From: Acidobacteriota bacterium
Lineage (GTDB): Bacteria; Acidobacteriota; Terriglobia; Terriglobales; Acidobacteriaceae
Assembly: GCA_013290025.1 (NCBI GenBank)
Contig: JABCYV010000024.1
Location: 1 to 33,342 of the forward strand
Direction of reading: 5' to 3'
Length of the DNA stretch: 33,342 nt
Shown: positions 8,424 to 18,270 of the stretch, in pieces
Position numbering within the stretch: position 1 is the stretch's first letter
Layout of the letters: each line of letters starts with the position of its first letter
Notes under the pieces: model-generated
Databases searched by the model: none
What the model saw: the letters and a program-made list of their open reading frames with translations, nothing else
Told to the model about the DNA's origin: nothing
Translations under genes and position numbers: made by a program

Positions 8424-11400
8424 TTGCGTCCCCAGGTCTTTCTCTGTTTTCGCATTCTCATTCCTAATTCTCGCCAGCGCCGCTTCTTCGGACAGGGCGC
8501 AAAGGCTCGAGCGCAAGGCGCGTCGCCGAGCGATTCCGACCAAGACCAGGCTGGCCGGCGCAAACAATGGTTCATGCACGGACGCGTCGTCCCTGGACGG
8601 TCGGCGGCCTCACTACGCTATCGCGCTCACCTGCAGAAGATGCAGTTGCGAGCCGCGCGCCTTGCCGCGGAGCAGAACACGGGGGCCAATGCATTCTCCA
8701 CCGCCGCCGGATGGACATCCCTGGGACCGGCGCCACTGGCATCCGATGCGACCGGATTCGGCGGCCAGGATTACAACTGGGTTTCTGGGCGCGCCACGGC
8801 CGTTGCGGTTGATCCAGCCGACACTACCGGCAATACGGTTTATGTTGGCGGCGCGTACGGCGGGCTTTGGAAGTCTCTCAACGCTGGCCCGCTTAGCTCG
8901 AATCCTTCAAGTGTTACTTGGAGTCCGCTCACTGACACGCAAGCCACGCTGGCCATCGGCTCGATAGCAATCCAGCCAGGAAATACTGATCCTGGGAAGA
9001 GTGTTGTCTTGGTGGGTACGGGAGAAACCGACAGCTCGGCAGATTCCTACTACGGCTTAGGCATTCTGCGTTCCACCGACGCCGGCAATACTTGGACTTT
9101 GACTACGCAGGACAGCACGGGCACGCGCTCGTTCGCGGGGCTGGGCTTCAGCAAAATAGCTTTCAGCACGGCGACTCCCAGCCTGGTGGCGGCTGCGGCG
9201 GCAGGCGCAACCCAGGGCGTGATTGAAGGGCTGGAGAATCCAGTTTCCGCCAACCGCGGACTCTACTATTCGACCGACGGTGGTCAGTCCTGGACCTACG
9301 CGAATATCAAAGACGGAGGGCTTACTATCGCGCCTGATTCAGCAAGCTCGGTAGTCTACAACGCGGTCGCCGGAGTGTTTTTTGCGGCGCTGCGTTATCA
9401 CGGCTTTTATTCGTCGAGTGACGGAATCAATTGGAGCCGCCTCGCCAACCAACCGGGTGGGCTGAGCCCGTTCGTTTGTCCGGCCAATCCCACCTCGCTG
9501 GCTTGTCCGATTTACCGTGGAGAGATTGCCGTCGTGCCTGGCCGTAACGAGATGTACATGTGGTATGTCGACAGCAGCGACAACGATCAAGGCATCTGGC
9601 GAACAAATGACGGCGGCAATTCCTGGACCGAGCTCACCGATACTGGCATCACCGCCTGCGGCGACGCTTTTGGCGGCTGCGGAACTTCCCAGGGAACCTA
9701 CAATCTTGAACTCGCGGCCGTACCCGATGGAGCGACTGCGACCGATCTCTATGCCGGCGCAATCAATCTCTACAAATGCGTGGTCTCTAATACGTTCCCT
9801 ACCTGCAGTCCGAATGTCACGCCCGCTCCTCCTCCCGATGCCACATTCCTGAACCTGACCCATGTTTATGGCTGTCCGCCTGATTTCGGTTCGATCGCGC
9901 ACGTTCATCCTGATCAGCACGACTTGGCATTCATGCAGGTCAACAACAACACGCAGGTCGTCATGTATTTCGCCAATGACGGGGGAATCTACCGCGCACT
10001 GGACGGTTATACCGGTCTGACGTCCGGAACCTGCGGCGGCAGCAATCAATTCGACAGCCTGAATCAGACGCTGGGCTCGATGACGCAGTTCGTTTCCTTC
10101 TCGCAGCATCCTAACGATCCGCAGACGATTCTAGGAGGAACGCAAGATAACGGCTCGCCGGCTACGGCCACGTCGGAAAGCGGCAGCAATTGGCTGAATG
10201 TAAACTCGGGCGACGGCGGTTACAACGCAATCAATCCCAACAACCCGACCGAGTGGTTCACCGCCAACACTGATGTCAGCGTTCAGCGATGCAGCTCCGG
10301 CATCGCCTGTCATGCGCAGGATTTTACCGAGGTGGTCAGCAACGCCACGGTGGGCGGGGACTTCGGCGCGTTTTACACGCCATATATTTTGGATCCGCAA
10401 AATTCCGGTGAGCTGATCGTGGGTACGTGCCGAGTGTGGCGCGGAACAACGGCCGGCATGAGTTTCACAGTCTTGACCAATGACTTCGAAACTGGAGGCG
10501 CTGGCAGCTGCACCGGAAACGAAGTCAACCTGGTGCGTTCGGTGGCCGCTGGAGGGATCAAGGATTCGAACGGATTCTCCAACGTGATCTACGCCGGAAC
10601 AGACGGCCTCGGACCGCTGATGCCTACGGGGGGACACATCTGGATTACTCCTAACGCCAGCGTTGGCGCCGGAAGTTGGCTCGACCGCACGGGTGCGATA
10701 AATCCGGGAGGCTTTCCCGTCTCCGCAGTCGCGATCGACACCTCGGACGGAACCGGCGCCACCGCATACGTCACGATCATGGGCTTTCACGTCTCCCATG
10801 TGTGGAAGACGAGCAACGCGGGCGCGTCGTGGATAGACTTCACCGGCACCCTGCCAAACAATCTGCCCGATGCGCCGGCCAACGCGCTGTTGGTCGACGG
10901 CGGCTCCACTCCGACAACGGGAACGGTGTACGTCGCTACCGACGTGGGCGTGTTCTCCAGCAGCACCGCCAGCCCGAGTTGGACTGAAGTGGGACCGGCC
11001 CCCATCAGCGGGAACGCAGGATATCTGCCAAATGTGGCCGTCACGGCTTTGGGCATGTTCAACTCTGGCGGGACCAAGAAACTACGGGCTTCGACCTACG
11101 GCCGTGGAATGTGGGAATTCACACTCGTCGCTGCTCCGGATTTTGAGTTTGCCGTCTCCAATAATCCGCTGACCGTATTTGCTGGCCAGCCCGCGGTTTT
11201 CAATGGAACCCTCAAGGCGCTGAATGGATATAACAGCCCGGTCAACTTGAGCTGCGTCAGTGGACCCACGTTGCCGCCGCTGGGATGCTCAGCGACGCCG
11301 CCTAGCCTCACGCCGAGCAACTCCGGCACGACCTTCACCGTGAACGCCAGCAGTCCGACGGCGACCGACTGTCAGTTCAATGCGCACGGAGTTGGGACCG

Positions 11401-12650
11401 ATACGAACACGGTAACGCGCGATTTCCTGCTCACACTGCACGTAGTCGACTTCAATTTGACTGCGCCATCTCCAGCGAGCGTGACGGTCAGTCAGTCAGC
11501 TACTTCCGCTCCGGTAAATTTCCAAGTGACGGGCCTGGGATCGTTTAACGCAGCCGTGGCGCTCTCCTGCACCGGCTTACCGGCGGGAGCGACTTGTAAT
11601 TTCCAGCCTTCGAATTCGGTCCATCCGACTTCGACGACTCCGGTTGCAGTCACGATGACCGTGAGCACCAGCGCGAGCACACCTACGGGAACATTTCCAA
11701 TCGCTATCGCGGCGAACGCGACGGGAGCGCCGTCGCCGAAAACGCAGAATTTGTCGTTAGCGGTCGTGGGAACGACCGGTTTCTCGATCACCAACAATTC
11801 CGGGCCTCAAACGGTGAATGCTGGTGGAACGGCGGCATACACTCTCGGGGTCTCGCCGACTGGATCTTCCACCTTCGTCAGCACTGTGACGTACTCGTGC
11901 GCAACCGCCGGTCTGCCTCCGCTAATCAATTGCTCGTTCAGCCCAACGCAAATTGCAGCGGGCAGTGCAGCCACCAATGTCACCCTAAAGCTCGCAACCA
12001 CTCCGCCCCCGGGAGGCACCGCTCCGGGAACTTACACGATCACGGTGAACGCGAAGTCAGGCTCTGTCACCCAGACTGTGACTGCGACGCTGACGGTCAT
12101 TCCTGGCAGCACGTTCGATTTCACAATCTTCAACAACACGAGTCCGGTGACGATCACGGCTGGTCAAATCGCCACCTACAGTCTCGATGTGGATCCGACT
12201 GTCCTTGGAAACAGCTTTCCCAGCAATGTGACTTTTTCCTGCTCCGGATTGCCTGCCGTGAGCACCTGCGCCTTCGCCCCGATCCAGGTGGCGAGTGGCA
12301 GCGGCAATACGAATGTGATCCTTACGATCCAAACCACCGGTGCTATTCCAGCTTCCGCGCGAGTACTGCGGAAGCTCACAGCGTCGCTCTATTGGCCGTG
12401 GCTGCCACTGCCGGGGATCGTGTTTGCCGGTTTTGCCCGGAATAATTCTCGCCGGAAAAAGATCGCGGGTTGTGCAGCCCTTAGCCTGGTCCTGTTGCTC
12501 ATGGTTCTCCAGGTTGCATGCGGCGGAGGCCTAAGTGGTGGAGGCTCTGCCCAGCCCGGCACACCGCAGGGAAACTATCAAGTCACAGTGACCGCGGCAA
12601 TGGGGTCTCTCAGTCACAGCGCGCTGGTGACGCTGAACGTGAAGCCCTGA
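8424..12650 (+). CDS. Large secreted BNR/sialidase-type beta-propeller protein with C-terminal Ig-like repeats and membrane anchor
   Basis: Open frame of 1408 aa. Repeated propeller signatures (LRSTDAGNTWT, YSTDGGQSWTY, RTNDGGNSWTEL, KTSNAGASWIDF) are followed by several Ig-like repeats (LSCTGLPAGATCNFQPS, YSCATAGLPPLINCSFSPTQIAAG, FSCSGLPAVSTCAFAPIQVASG) and a hydrophobic anchor. The true N-terminus is uncertain (see findings). Confidence 0.8.
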   Translation: MRPQVFLCFRILIPNSRQRRFFGQGAKARAQGASPSDSDQDQAGRRKQWFMHGRVVPGRSAASLRYRAHLQKMQLRAARLAAEQNTGANAFSTAAGWTSLGPAPLASDATGFGGQDYNWVSGRATAVAVDPADTTGNTVYVGGAYGGLWKSLNAGPLSSNPSSVTWSPLTDTQATLAIGSIAIQPGNTDPGKSVVLVGTGETDSSADSYYGLGILRSTDAGNTWTLTTQDSTGTRSFAGLGFSKIAFSTATPSLVAAAAAGATQGVIEGLENPVSANRGLYYSTDGGQSWTYANIKDGGLTIAPDSASSVVYNAVAGVFFAALRYHGFYSSSDGINWSRLANQPGGLSPFVCPANPTSLACPIYRGEIAVVPGRNEMYMWYVDSSDNDQGIWRTNDGGNSWTELTDTGITACGDAFGGCGTSQGTYNLELAAVPDGATATDLYAGAINLYKCVVSNTFPTCSPNVTPAPPPDATFLNLTHVYGCPPDFGSIAHVHPDQHDLAFMQVNNNTQVVMYFANDGGIYRALDGYTGLTSGTCGGSNQFDSLNQTLGSMTQFVSFSQHPNDPQTILGGTQDNGSPATATSESGSNWLNVNSGDGGYNAINPNNPTEWFTANTDVSVQRCSSGIACHAQDFTEVVSNATVGGDFGAFYTPYILDPQNSGELIVGTCRVWRGTTAGMSFTVLTNDFETGGAGSCTGNEVNLVRSVAAGGIKDSNGFSNVIYAGTDGLGPLMPTGGHIWITPNASVGAGSWLDRTGAINPGGFPVSAVAIDTSDGTGATAYVTIMGFHVSHVWKTSNAGASWIDFTGTLPNNLPDAPANALLVDGGSTPTTGTVYVATDVGVFSSSTASPSWTEVGPAPISGNAGYLPNVAVTALGMFNSGGTKKLRASTYGRGMWEFTLVAAPDFEFAVSNNPLTVFAGQPAVFNGTLKALNGYNSPVNLSCVSGPTLPPLGCSATPPSLTPSNSGTTFTVNASSPTATDCQFNAHGVGTDTNTVTRDFLLTLHVVDFNLTAPSPASVTVSQSATSAPVNFQVTGLGSFNAAVALSCTGLPAGATCNFQPSNSVHPTSTTPVAVTMTVSTSASTPTGTFPIAIAANATGAPSPKTQNLSLAVVGTTGFSITNNSGPQTVNAGGTAAYTLGVSPTGSSTFVSTVTYSCATAGLPPLINCSFSPTQIAAGSAATNVTLKLATTPPPGGTAPGTYTITVNAKSGSVTQTVTATLTVIPGSTFDFTIFNNTSPVTITAGQIATYSLDVDPTVLGNSFPSNVTFSCSGLPAVSTCAFAPIQVASGSGNTNVILTIQTTGAIPASARVLRKLTASLYWPWLPLPGIVFAGFARNNSRRKKIAGCAALSLVLLLMVLQVACGGGLSGGGSAQPGTPQGNYQVTVTAAMGSLSHSALVTLNVKP

Positions 12651-12976
12651 GCGACCCGGAAGGACTCTCGGCTGTACGAACTCCGACCCCAGGTGCTAAA
12701 GCCAACGTTATTCGGAATCCCTACGCGGGCCTGGAAGGCCCGCGCTTCCACGGTTGTCGTACGGGTGATCGCGCGCGAAACTTATCCTGAAACCATGCAG
12801 ATTCGCACGCCGGATCCCTCGCGAACCTCGCGATGACGTAGTGTGGCTGCAACTGCATCGTTTACCTCCCTCGACTTCGCTCCCGACTCCCACCCTCACT
12901 CGCACAGAGTGCGGCTGCAGTGTATCTTCACTAGCAACGTCTTCCTACACAAAAAGGCAGAATCGGAGGCACGCAG

Positions 12977-13801
12977 ATGGGGTTTGATCTTTCAGGAAAG
13001 CGAGTGGCAGTTCTCGGCACGGGCAAGATTGGCAGCATTCTGCTGAAGGCTCTCCTGGAAAAAGGGCAGCTCACGCCACAATCGACGTTCGCGACGGTCC
13101 AGCACGAGGAGCGTGCCCGCGCCCTGACTGAAAAATTAGGGATCCCGGTGGGCACGGACAATCTCGCCGCCGTCCCCGATGCGGACATCATTTTAGTTTG
13201 CGTGAAGCCCCAGGTGGTTCAGGAAGTGATCGAGCAGATTCGCCCTAATATTTCCAAGAAACAGCTGATCATCTCCGTGGCGGCGTCGGTTCACACCAGC
13301 CAAATTGAAAGAGCGTTGGCCAGCGAAATAGCCGTGGTGCGGGCAATGCCCAACACACCCTGCGCCCTGGGTTGTGGGATGACCGCGGTGTGCAAAGGGA
13401 AGTTTGCCGATACCGCCCACGTAGCAGCCGCGTGCGCATTGTTCGACGTCGTGGGAAAGACGGTAGTGGTCGATGAAAAGCACATGGACGCGGTCACTGG
13501 ACTCTCGGCCAGCGGGCCGGCATTCATCTATATCATCCTGGAATCGCTGGCCGAAGCTGGAGTTAAGGTGGGCTTGCCTCGCGATATCGCCACACTGCTC
13601 GCAGCGCAAACCACCCTCGGAGCGGCCACCGTAGTTCTCGAGACTGGAGACCACCCAGCGCTGTTGAAAGACGCAGTAACTACGCCAGCCGGCTGCACAA
13701 TTGACGGCATCATGGAGCTCGAGGAGGGCAAGCTGCGAGTAACGCTGATCAAGGCGGTGGTGAAAGCCGCGCAGCGCGCGAAAGAGCTGGCGAACGGATA
13801 G
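12977..13801 (+). CDS. proC: Pyrroline-5-carboxylate reductase
   Basis: VAVLGTGKIGSILLKALL Rossmann motif, VRAMPNTPCALGCGMTAV, and the signature LSASGPAFIYIILESLAEAGVKVGLPRDIATLLAAQTTLGAA...HPALLKDAVTTPAGCTIDGI; SD ggaggcacgcag. Confidence 0.95.
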   Translation: MGFDLSGKRVAVLGTGKIGSILLKALLEKGQLTPQSTFATVQHEERARALTEKLGIPVGTDNLAAVPDADIILVCVKPQVVQEVIEQIRPNISKKQLIISVAASVHTSQIERALASEIAVVRAMPNTPCALGCGMTAVCKGKFADTAHVAAACALFDVVGKTVVVDEKHMDAVTGLSASGPAFIYIILESLAEAGVKVGLPRDIATLLAAQTTLGAATVVLETGDHPALLKDAVTTPAGCTIDGIMELEEGKLRVTLIKAVVKAAQRAKELANG

Positions 13802-13812
13802 ACATCCATCAA

Positions 13813-15468
13813 CTAATTTTGCGGCAGCGTGAAGTTCACGGTGATCCGGGTCTCAAATTCCCGGAGCTGGCCGTCTTGCTGGTAGGGTTTGAAGCGCCAT
13901 TGGCGAACAGCAGCTGTGGCGGCAGTAGCCAATTGAGTGTCACCGCTGATGACCTTCAGTTTACGAATCCCGCCATCTTTTCCGACCAGAGCTTTTAGAA
14001 CTACCGGGCCCTGAAGGTGTTTCTGTCTGGCCTGCTCGGGATAATCAGGCTCGACTCGCAGCGCGAGATGTTCCCATGCAGTCTCGGTTGAAACGGCTAC
14101 CGGATTATTACCAGCCCGAGCTTCGTTCTCCGTTTTCTCTGCTGTTTCATCCGACCGCAAGCCGGCGAGCTCGGTTCCGGCGTCATGGGATTTCTGTGTC
14201 GGAGGCATTGTGTAAATGAGCTTGCCGTTCTTGTACACCGTCAGTCCGCCCGGGGCGGCTCCAGCCTTCTTCGAGGGAGTAGAAAACGGGTTGGCCGCCG
14301 GAGCGTCAACTGCTTCTTTCTGGAGAGGCGGCTGGGCACTAACAACGGTCGGATCGGGAGTCGGCATTGCTTGCGGCGTGGTCGCTATTTCCTGCTCAGG
14401 AGAAGTCGCAATCGCTTGGTCTCCAGCCAGGCTTGCGGTCCTCTGCCGTCCTACTCGGCCAACCATCCAACCCAACAGCAAAGCCAGCATTACCACGATG
14501 CCGATCAGAATCCCCGTCCAATAATCTCGCCGACGGATTCTGGTAACGGGCGGCTCCGGCCCCCCGAAGAGAATTCCGGGCGAAGCGAACTCCGCCTCAG
14601 GATGCACCGCAGCGACAGTTGCTCGTAAGGGCCTAATCTCGACTGGAGCGGCTGGCTTGGCTTCAGCGTAACGTAGATTCTCAACGATCCGGCGGGAAAG
14701 TCCTTGCATGAGCCGAATGTCGCGTTCTCCGAAGGCTGTGAGCTGCGTGGAAAAGATCTCGAAGACTCCCAGTAGTTCCTCGTCATGCAAAACCGGAACC
14801 ACCAGGATGGAGCGGACATCAAGCTCGCGACAGGCAGTGGCATCCACCCGCGGGTCGTTCTCGGTGTCATCACAGAGCTGTGCTTCTCTGGTCCGAAAGC
14901 AGGCGCCGGAAAGGCCTGAACTGGTATTCAAGCGGACGCCGAGACCCGGGGCATTGACCCCGGTGGTAGCGCGACAGACCATCTCGCGATCACGGGCCAG
15001 CGCGATAGCGGCTCCGCTGGCATTCGTCGCCAGACACGCCTGTTCCACGACTTCATTGAGCAGCAGATCCAAAGCAAGATCGGCGGACAAGGCGCCTCCG
15101 CCATGAGACGCCAGAGTGGCGGCCAGCTCTGCCAGATAAAGCCCGGATTCGTCGTCTAACCACTCTGGTCCCCGATCGGTCGAAGAGATAGGCGGAACGC
15201 TGGGCCGGGAAGGCGGGGATGGATTGGGCCGAAATATCGGTTGAGGAGGCACTATTAACCCTTTGCGATCAGAGGGTTGGTCGCTTACCGTCGCCGGGGC
15301 AGTGGGGCCCACGAAAATAAACTCCGGTACTAGTTCTTTTAGTGTAAGTGAGCGGAGTTTCCCCCGAAAAGGGCCACTTGTCAACAGAAATGGAGGGGCC
15401 GATGGGGTCTGGACTTGCCGTATTCGGATCAGCCAAATGCTCCCCCTGCGTTTGCACAGGCGGTCCAA
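13813..15468 (-). CDS. GAF domain - TM - TonB C-terminal domain protein
   Basis: GAF-like region (LLLNEVVEQACLATNASGAAIALARDREMVCRATTG...GLSGACFRTREAQLCDDTENDPRVD...RSILVVPVLHDEELLGVFEIFS), TM helix YWTGILIGIVVMLALLLGWMVGRVG, and TonB C-term (PDYPEQARQKHLQGPVVLKALVGKDGGIRKLKVISGDTQLATAATAAVRQWRFKPYQQDGQLREFETRITVNF). The exact start is uncertain and probably lies downstream of 15468. Confidence 0.8.
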   Translation of the reverse strand: MDRLCKRRGSIWLIRIRQVQTPSAPPFLLTSGPFRGKLRSLTLKELVPEFIFVGPTAPATVSDQPSDRKGLIVPPQPIFRPNPSPPSRPSVPPISSTDRGPEWLDDESGLYLAELAATLASHGGGALSADLALDLLLNEVVEQACLATNASGAAIALARDREMVCRATTGVNAPGLGVRLNTSSGLSGACFRTREAQLCDDTENDPRVDATACRELDVRSILVVPVLHDEELLGVFEIFSTQLTAFGERDIRLMQGLSRRIVENLRYAEAKPAAPVEIRPLRATVAAVHPEAEFASPGILFGGPEPPVTRIRRRDYWTGILIGIVVMLALLLGWMVGRVGRQRTASLAGDQAIATSPEQEIATTPQAMPTPDPTVVSAQPPLQKEAVDAPAANPFSTPSKKAGAAPGGLTVYKNGKLIYTMPPTQKSHDAGTELAGLRSDETAEKTENEARAGNNPVAVSTETAWEHLALRVEPDYPEQARQKHLQGPVVLKALVGKDGGIRKLKVISGDTQLATAATAAVRQWRFKPYQQDGQLREFETRITVNFTLPQN

Positions 15469-15478
15469 TCATGGTCTT

Positions 15479-16741
15479 ATGGCCGCATTCGAAATGACAA
15501 TTCCTACCGGCACGAGTCCCAATGCGGCGGTCTCACGCTCTGACCAGTGGCATGCGGTAACCGCCAGCTTCCTGGGTTGGACGCTGGATGCTTTCGACTT
15601 CTTCGTCATCGTGTTCCTGATCGACACGCTGGCAGTCCAGTTTCACGTCCCCAAGAGCGCAATCGTAGCGACCATTGGCTACACGTTGGCGATGCGGCCC
15701 GTGGGAGCGGTGGTTTTTGGTCTGCTCGCGGACCGCTACGGCCGGCGTAAGCTGCTCATGGCGAACGTGGTTTTCTTCTCCGTAGTCGAACTTTTGTGCG
15801 GGTTCGCGCCAAATTACGCGGTATTTCTGCTCTTGCGCACGATCTATGGAATCGGCATGGGAGGCGAATGGGGAGTGGGTGCGTCGTTGGCCATGGAGAG
15901 CGCACCCACCAAATGGCGAGGCATTTTGTCTGGAGTGGTGCAGAGCGGATATTCCATCGGCTACCTGCTCGCAGCCGTGGCCGCGCGCTTTGTGCAACCA
16001 GCGTGGGGATGGCGGGCCATGTTCTGGGTGGGCGGCGCACCTGCGCTGCTGGCGTTTTACATTCGATCCAGAGTCCGCGAATCGGAAGCCTGGCAGCAAC
16101 ATCGCGCCCCGACCGTCGGAGCCATCTTGCGCACAGCCAGCGGGCACTGGAAGACATTTGCCTATCTCGTCCTGCTGATGACCCTGATGATGTTCCTCTC
16201 GCACGGCACACAGGATCTGTATCCTGACTTTCTGAAATCAGCACGGGGCTTCTCGCCGGCCGTGGTCTCCTACATTGCAATTCTGTTCAATATTGGCGCT
16301 GTGCTGGGCGCCATTACGTTCGGATATTTTTCGGAGAGATTGGGGCGGCGTCGCAGCATGATTGCCGCACTGGCGGTTTCTCTAGCTGTAATTCCCGCCT
16401 GGGCGTTCGGCGGATCGCTGGCCGTGTTGGCGATAGGCGCGTTCGTGATGCAGGTGGGCGTGCAAGGCGCCTGGGGAATTATTCCCGCGCATCTCAACGA
16501 ACTTTCTCCCGATGCGGCGCGGGGGCTGATGCCCGGCTTGGCCTATCAACTCGGCATCCTGTTTGCTGCGGGAACGAATACCATTGAGTACGCGCTGCGC
16601 GACCGGCTCGGCTACGCCTGGGCTCTAGCCGCATTCGAAATCACGAACATCGCATTGCTGATGACCGTGGTGGCGCTAGGTTCGGAACGCAAGGGAAAGA
16701 GTTTCTTGCGGACGGAGGAGGTTCAGAGTTCCACCACCTAG
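15479..16741 (+). CDS. MFS transporter (aromatic acid/sialate-type H+ symporter-like)
   Basis: ATG 15479; FLGWTLDAFDFFVIVFLIDTLA, LLADRYGRRKLLM and RTIYGIGMGGEWGVGASLAMESAPTKWRGILSGVVQSGYSIGYLLAA are classic MFS motifs; about 12 hydrophobic segments. Confidence 0.85.
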   Translation: MAAFEMTIPTGTSPNAAVSRSDQWHAVTASFLGWTLDAFDFFVIVFLIDTLAVQFHVPKSAIVATIGYTLAMRPVGAVVFGLLADRYGRRKLLMANVVFFSVVELLCGFAPNYAVFLLLRTIYGIGMGGEWGVGASLAMESAPTKWRGILSGVVQSGYSIGYLLAAVAARFVQPAWGWRAMFWVGGAPALLAFYIRSRVRESEAWQQHRAPTVGAILRTASGHWKTFAYLVLLMTLMMFLSHGTQDLYPDFLKSARGFSPAVVSYIAILFNIGAVLGAITFGYFSERLGRRRSMIAALAVSLAVIPAWAFGGSLAVLAIGAFVMQVGVQGAWGIIPAHLNELSPDAARGLMPGLAYQLGILFAAGTNTIEYALRDRLGYAWALAAFEITNIALLMTVVALGSERKGKSFLRTEEVQSSTT

Positions 16742-16857
16742 TCTATGGTTCTCGGCTTTCATTTTCGATTCCCATTTTGCAATTTCACACTTCGTTGCGC
16801 TTGGCGCTCCGCTCCGGGGCGCGGAAAAGCTGGTAAAGTATGGGTCGGAGCACTGCC

Positions 16858-18270
16858 ATGCGCATTGCAGTAATTGGATCAGGATACGTGGGTCTGGTGG
16901 CGGGGGCGTGCCTCGCCGATCTGGGCCACGACGTTATCCTGGTGGACAACGATCGCGAAAAATTCGCGGCCTTGCAGGCTGGGCAAGTTCCCATTCACGA
17001 GAAGTTTCTGCCTGAGTTGGTACAACGCCATCGGGGAGGCAAGTTGCAGTTCTCCGATGACATACGAGAGGCGGTTCGCGTTTGCGAGGTAATCTTCATT
17101 GCTGTGGGCACGCCTCCCACGGAACAGGGAGAGGCGGACCTTTCCTATGTGGAATCGGTGGCGCGAAGTATTTCCGGAGCCATCAACCGTTACAAGGTGG
17201 TGGTGGAGAAGAGCACCGTCCCGGTCTATACCAGCGATTGGATTCGCAAGATTATCCTGCGCAACGCGGTCCCTCCAGATTCGTTTGATGTGGCTTCCAA
17301 TCCGGAGTTTCTACGCGAAGGGACGGCAGTTACCGACTTCCTATATCCCGATCGGATTGTGGTAGGGGCCGACAGCGAGCGGTGCGCTGCGGTTCTGCGT
17401 ATGGTCTATGCGCCGCTCACCGACGGCAGCTATTATCGGCAGTCGGATGCCATTCCCCAGCCGGATCGGACCAGCGTTCCTCCTCCTCTACTCATTACCA
17501 GCGCCAAGAGCGCGGAGTTGATCAAGCACGCTTCCAACGCATTTCTGGCGATGAAGATTTCATTCATCAATGCCGTGGCATCGATCTGCGAGGCGGTGGG
17601 AGGGAACGTGCAGCAGGTTTGTCAGGGCATTGGTACCGACAGCCGTATCGGGCCGCGTTTCCTGAATCCCGGCATTGGATACGGCGGTTCCTGCTTCCCT
17701 AAGGACCTGATGGCCTTTCGGTCGGTGGCGCGAGAGTGCGGATACGAGTTCCGCCTGCTTGATGAAGTCATGCGCATCAATGAAGATCAGCGGCAACGTT
17801 TCTTGCGCAAGGTGAGGAGCGCACTTTGGACCCTGCGTGGGAAGCGGCTGGGAGTACTGGGTCTGGCTTTTAAAGGCGGAACAGACGATATCCGGGAGTC
17901 CCCGGCGATTCTGCTGGTGCAAGCTTTGTTACAGGAAGGTTGCCAGGTCGTCGCCTATGATCCGGCCGCTATCGGGCGGGCGCGTGAGGTTCTTCAATCG
18001 AACGTGGAGTTCGTGGGCAGTGCGTATGACGCGGCCCGTGACGCGGACGCTCTCCTGATCCTGACCGAGTGGGAAGAATTTTCCGCTCTGGATCTAGATC
18101 GCCTGCGTAAGCAGTTGAAGTATCCCATTGTGATCGATGGCCGTAATCTTTACGACCCTGAGACGATGGCGAGGTGCGGATTTACCTACTACAGTGTGGG
18201 CCGACCAGCCACGGCATCTGAACCGCAGCCGGGCGCAGCCGCCGCTCGCTCGGGGAAACTCAAGAAATGA
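16858..18270 (+). CDS. ugd: UDP-glucose 6-dehydrogenase family protein
   Basis: [71 protein letters not shown], catalytic [34 protein letters not shown] 16858 is preferred over 16840. Confidence 0.92.
   Translation: MRIAVIGSGYVGLVAGACLADLGHDVILVDNDREKFAALQAGQVPIHEKFLPELVQRHRGGKLQFSDDIREAVRVCEVIFIAVGTPPTEQGEADLSYVESVARSISGAINRYKVVVEKSTVPVYTSDWIRKIILRNAVPPDSFDVASNPEFLREGTAVTDFLYPDRIVVGADSERCAAVLRMVYAPLTDGSYYRQSDAIPQPDRTSVPPPLLITSAKSAELIKHASNAFLAMKISFINAVASICEAVGGNVQQVCQGIGTDSRIGPRFLNPGIGYGGSCFPKDLMAFRSVARECGYEFRLLDEVMRINEDQRQRFLRKVRSALWTLRGKRLGVLGLAFKGGTDDIRESPAILLVQALLQEGCQVVAYDPAAIGRAREVLQSNVEFVGSAYDAARDADALLILTEWEEFSALDLDRLRKQLKYPIVIDGRNLYDPETMARCGFTYYSVGRPATASEPQPGAAAARSGKLKK

Noticed and set aside
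9339-10799. 256-aa and 222-aa minus-strand ORFs (9339..10109, 10131..10799)
   Set aside because: Antisense shadows of the propeller gene in GC-rich sequence; no motif support.
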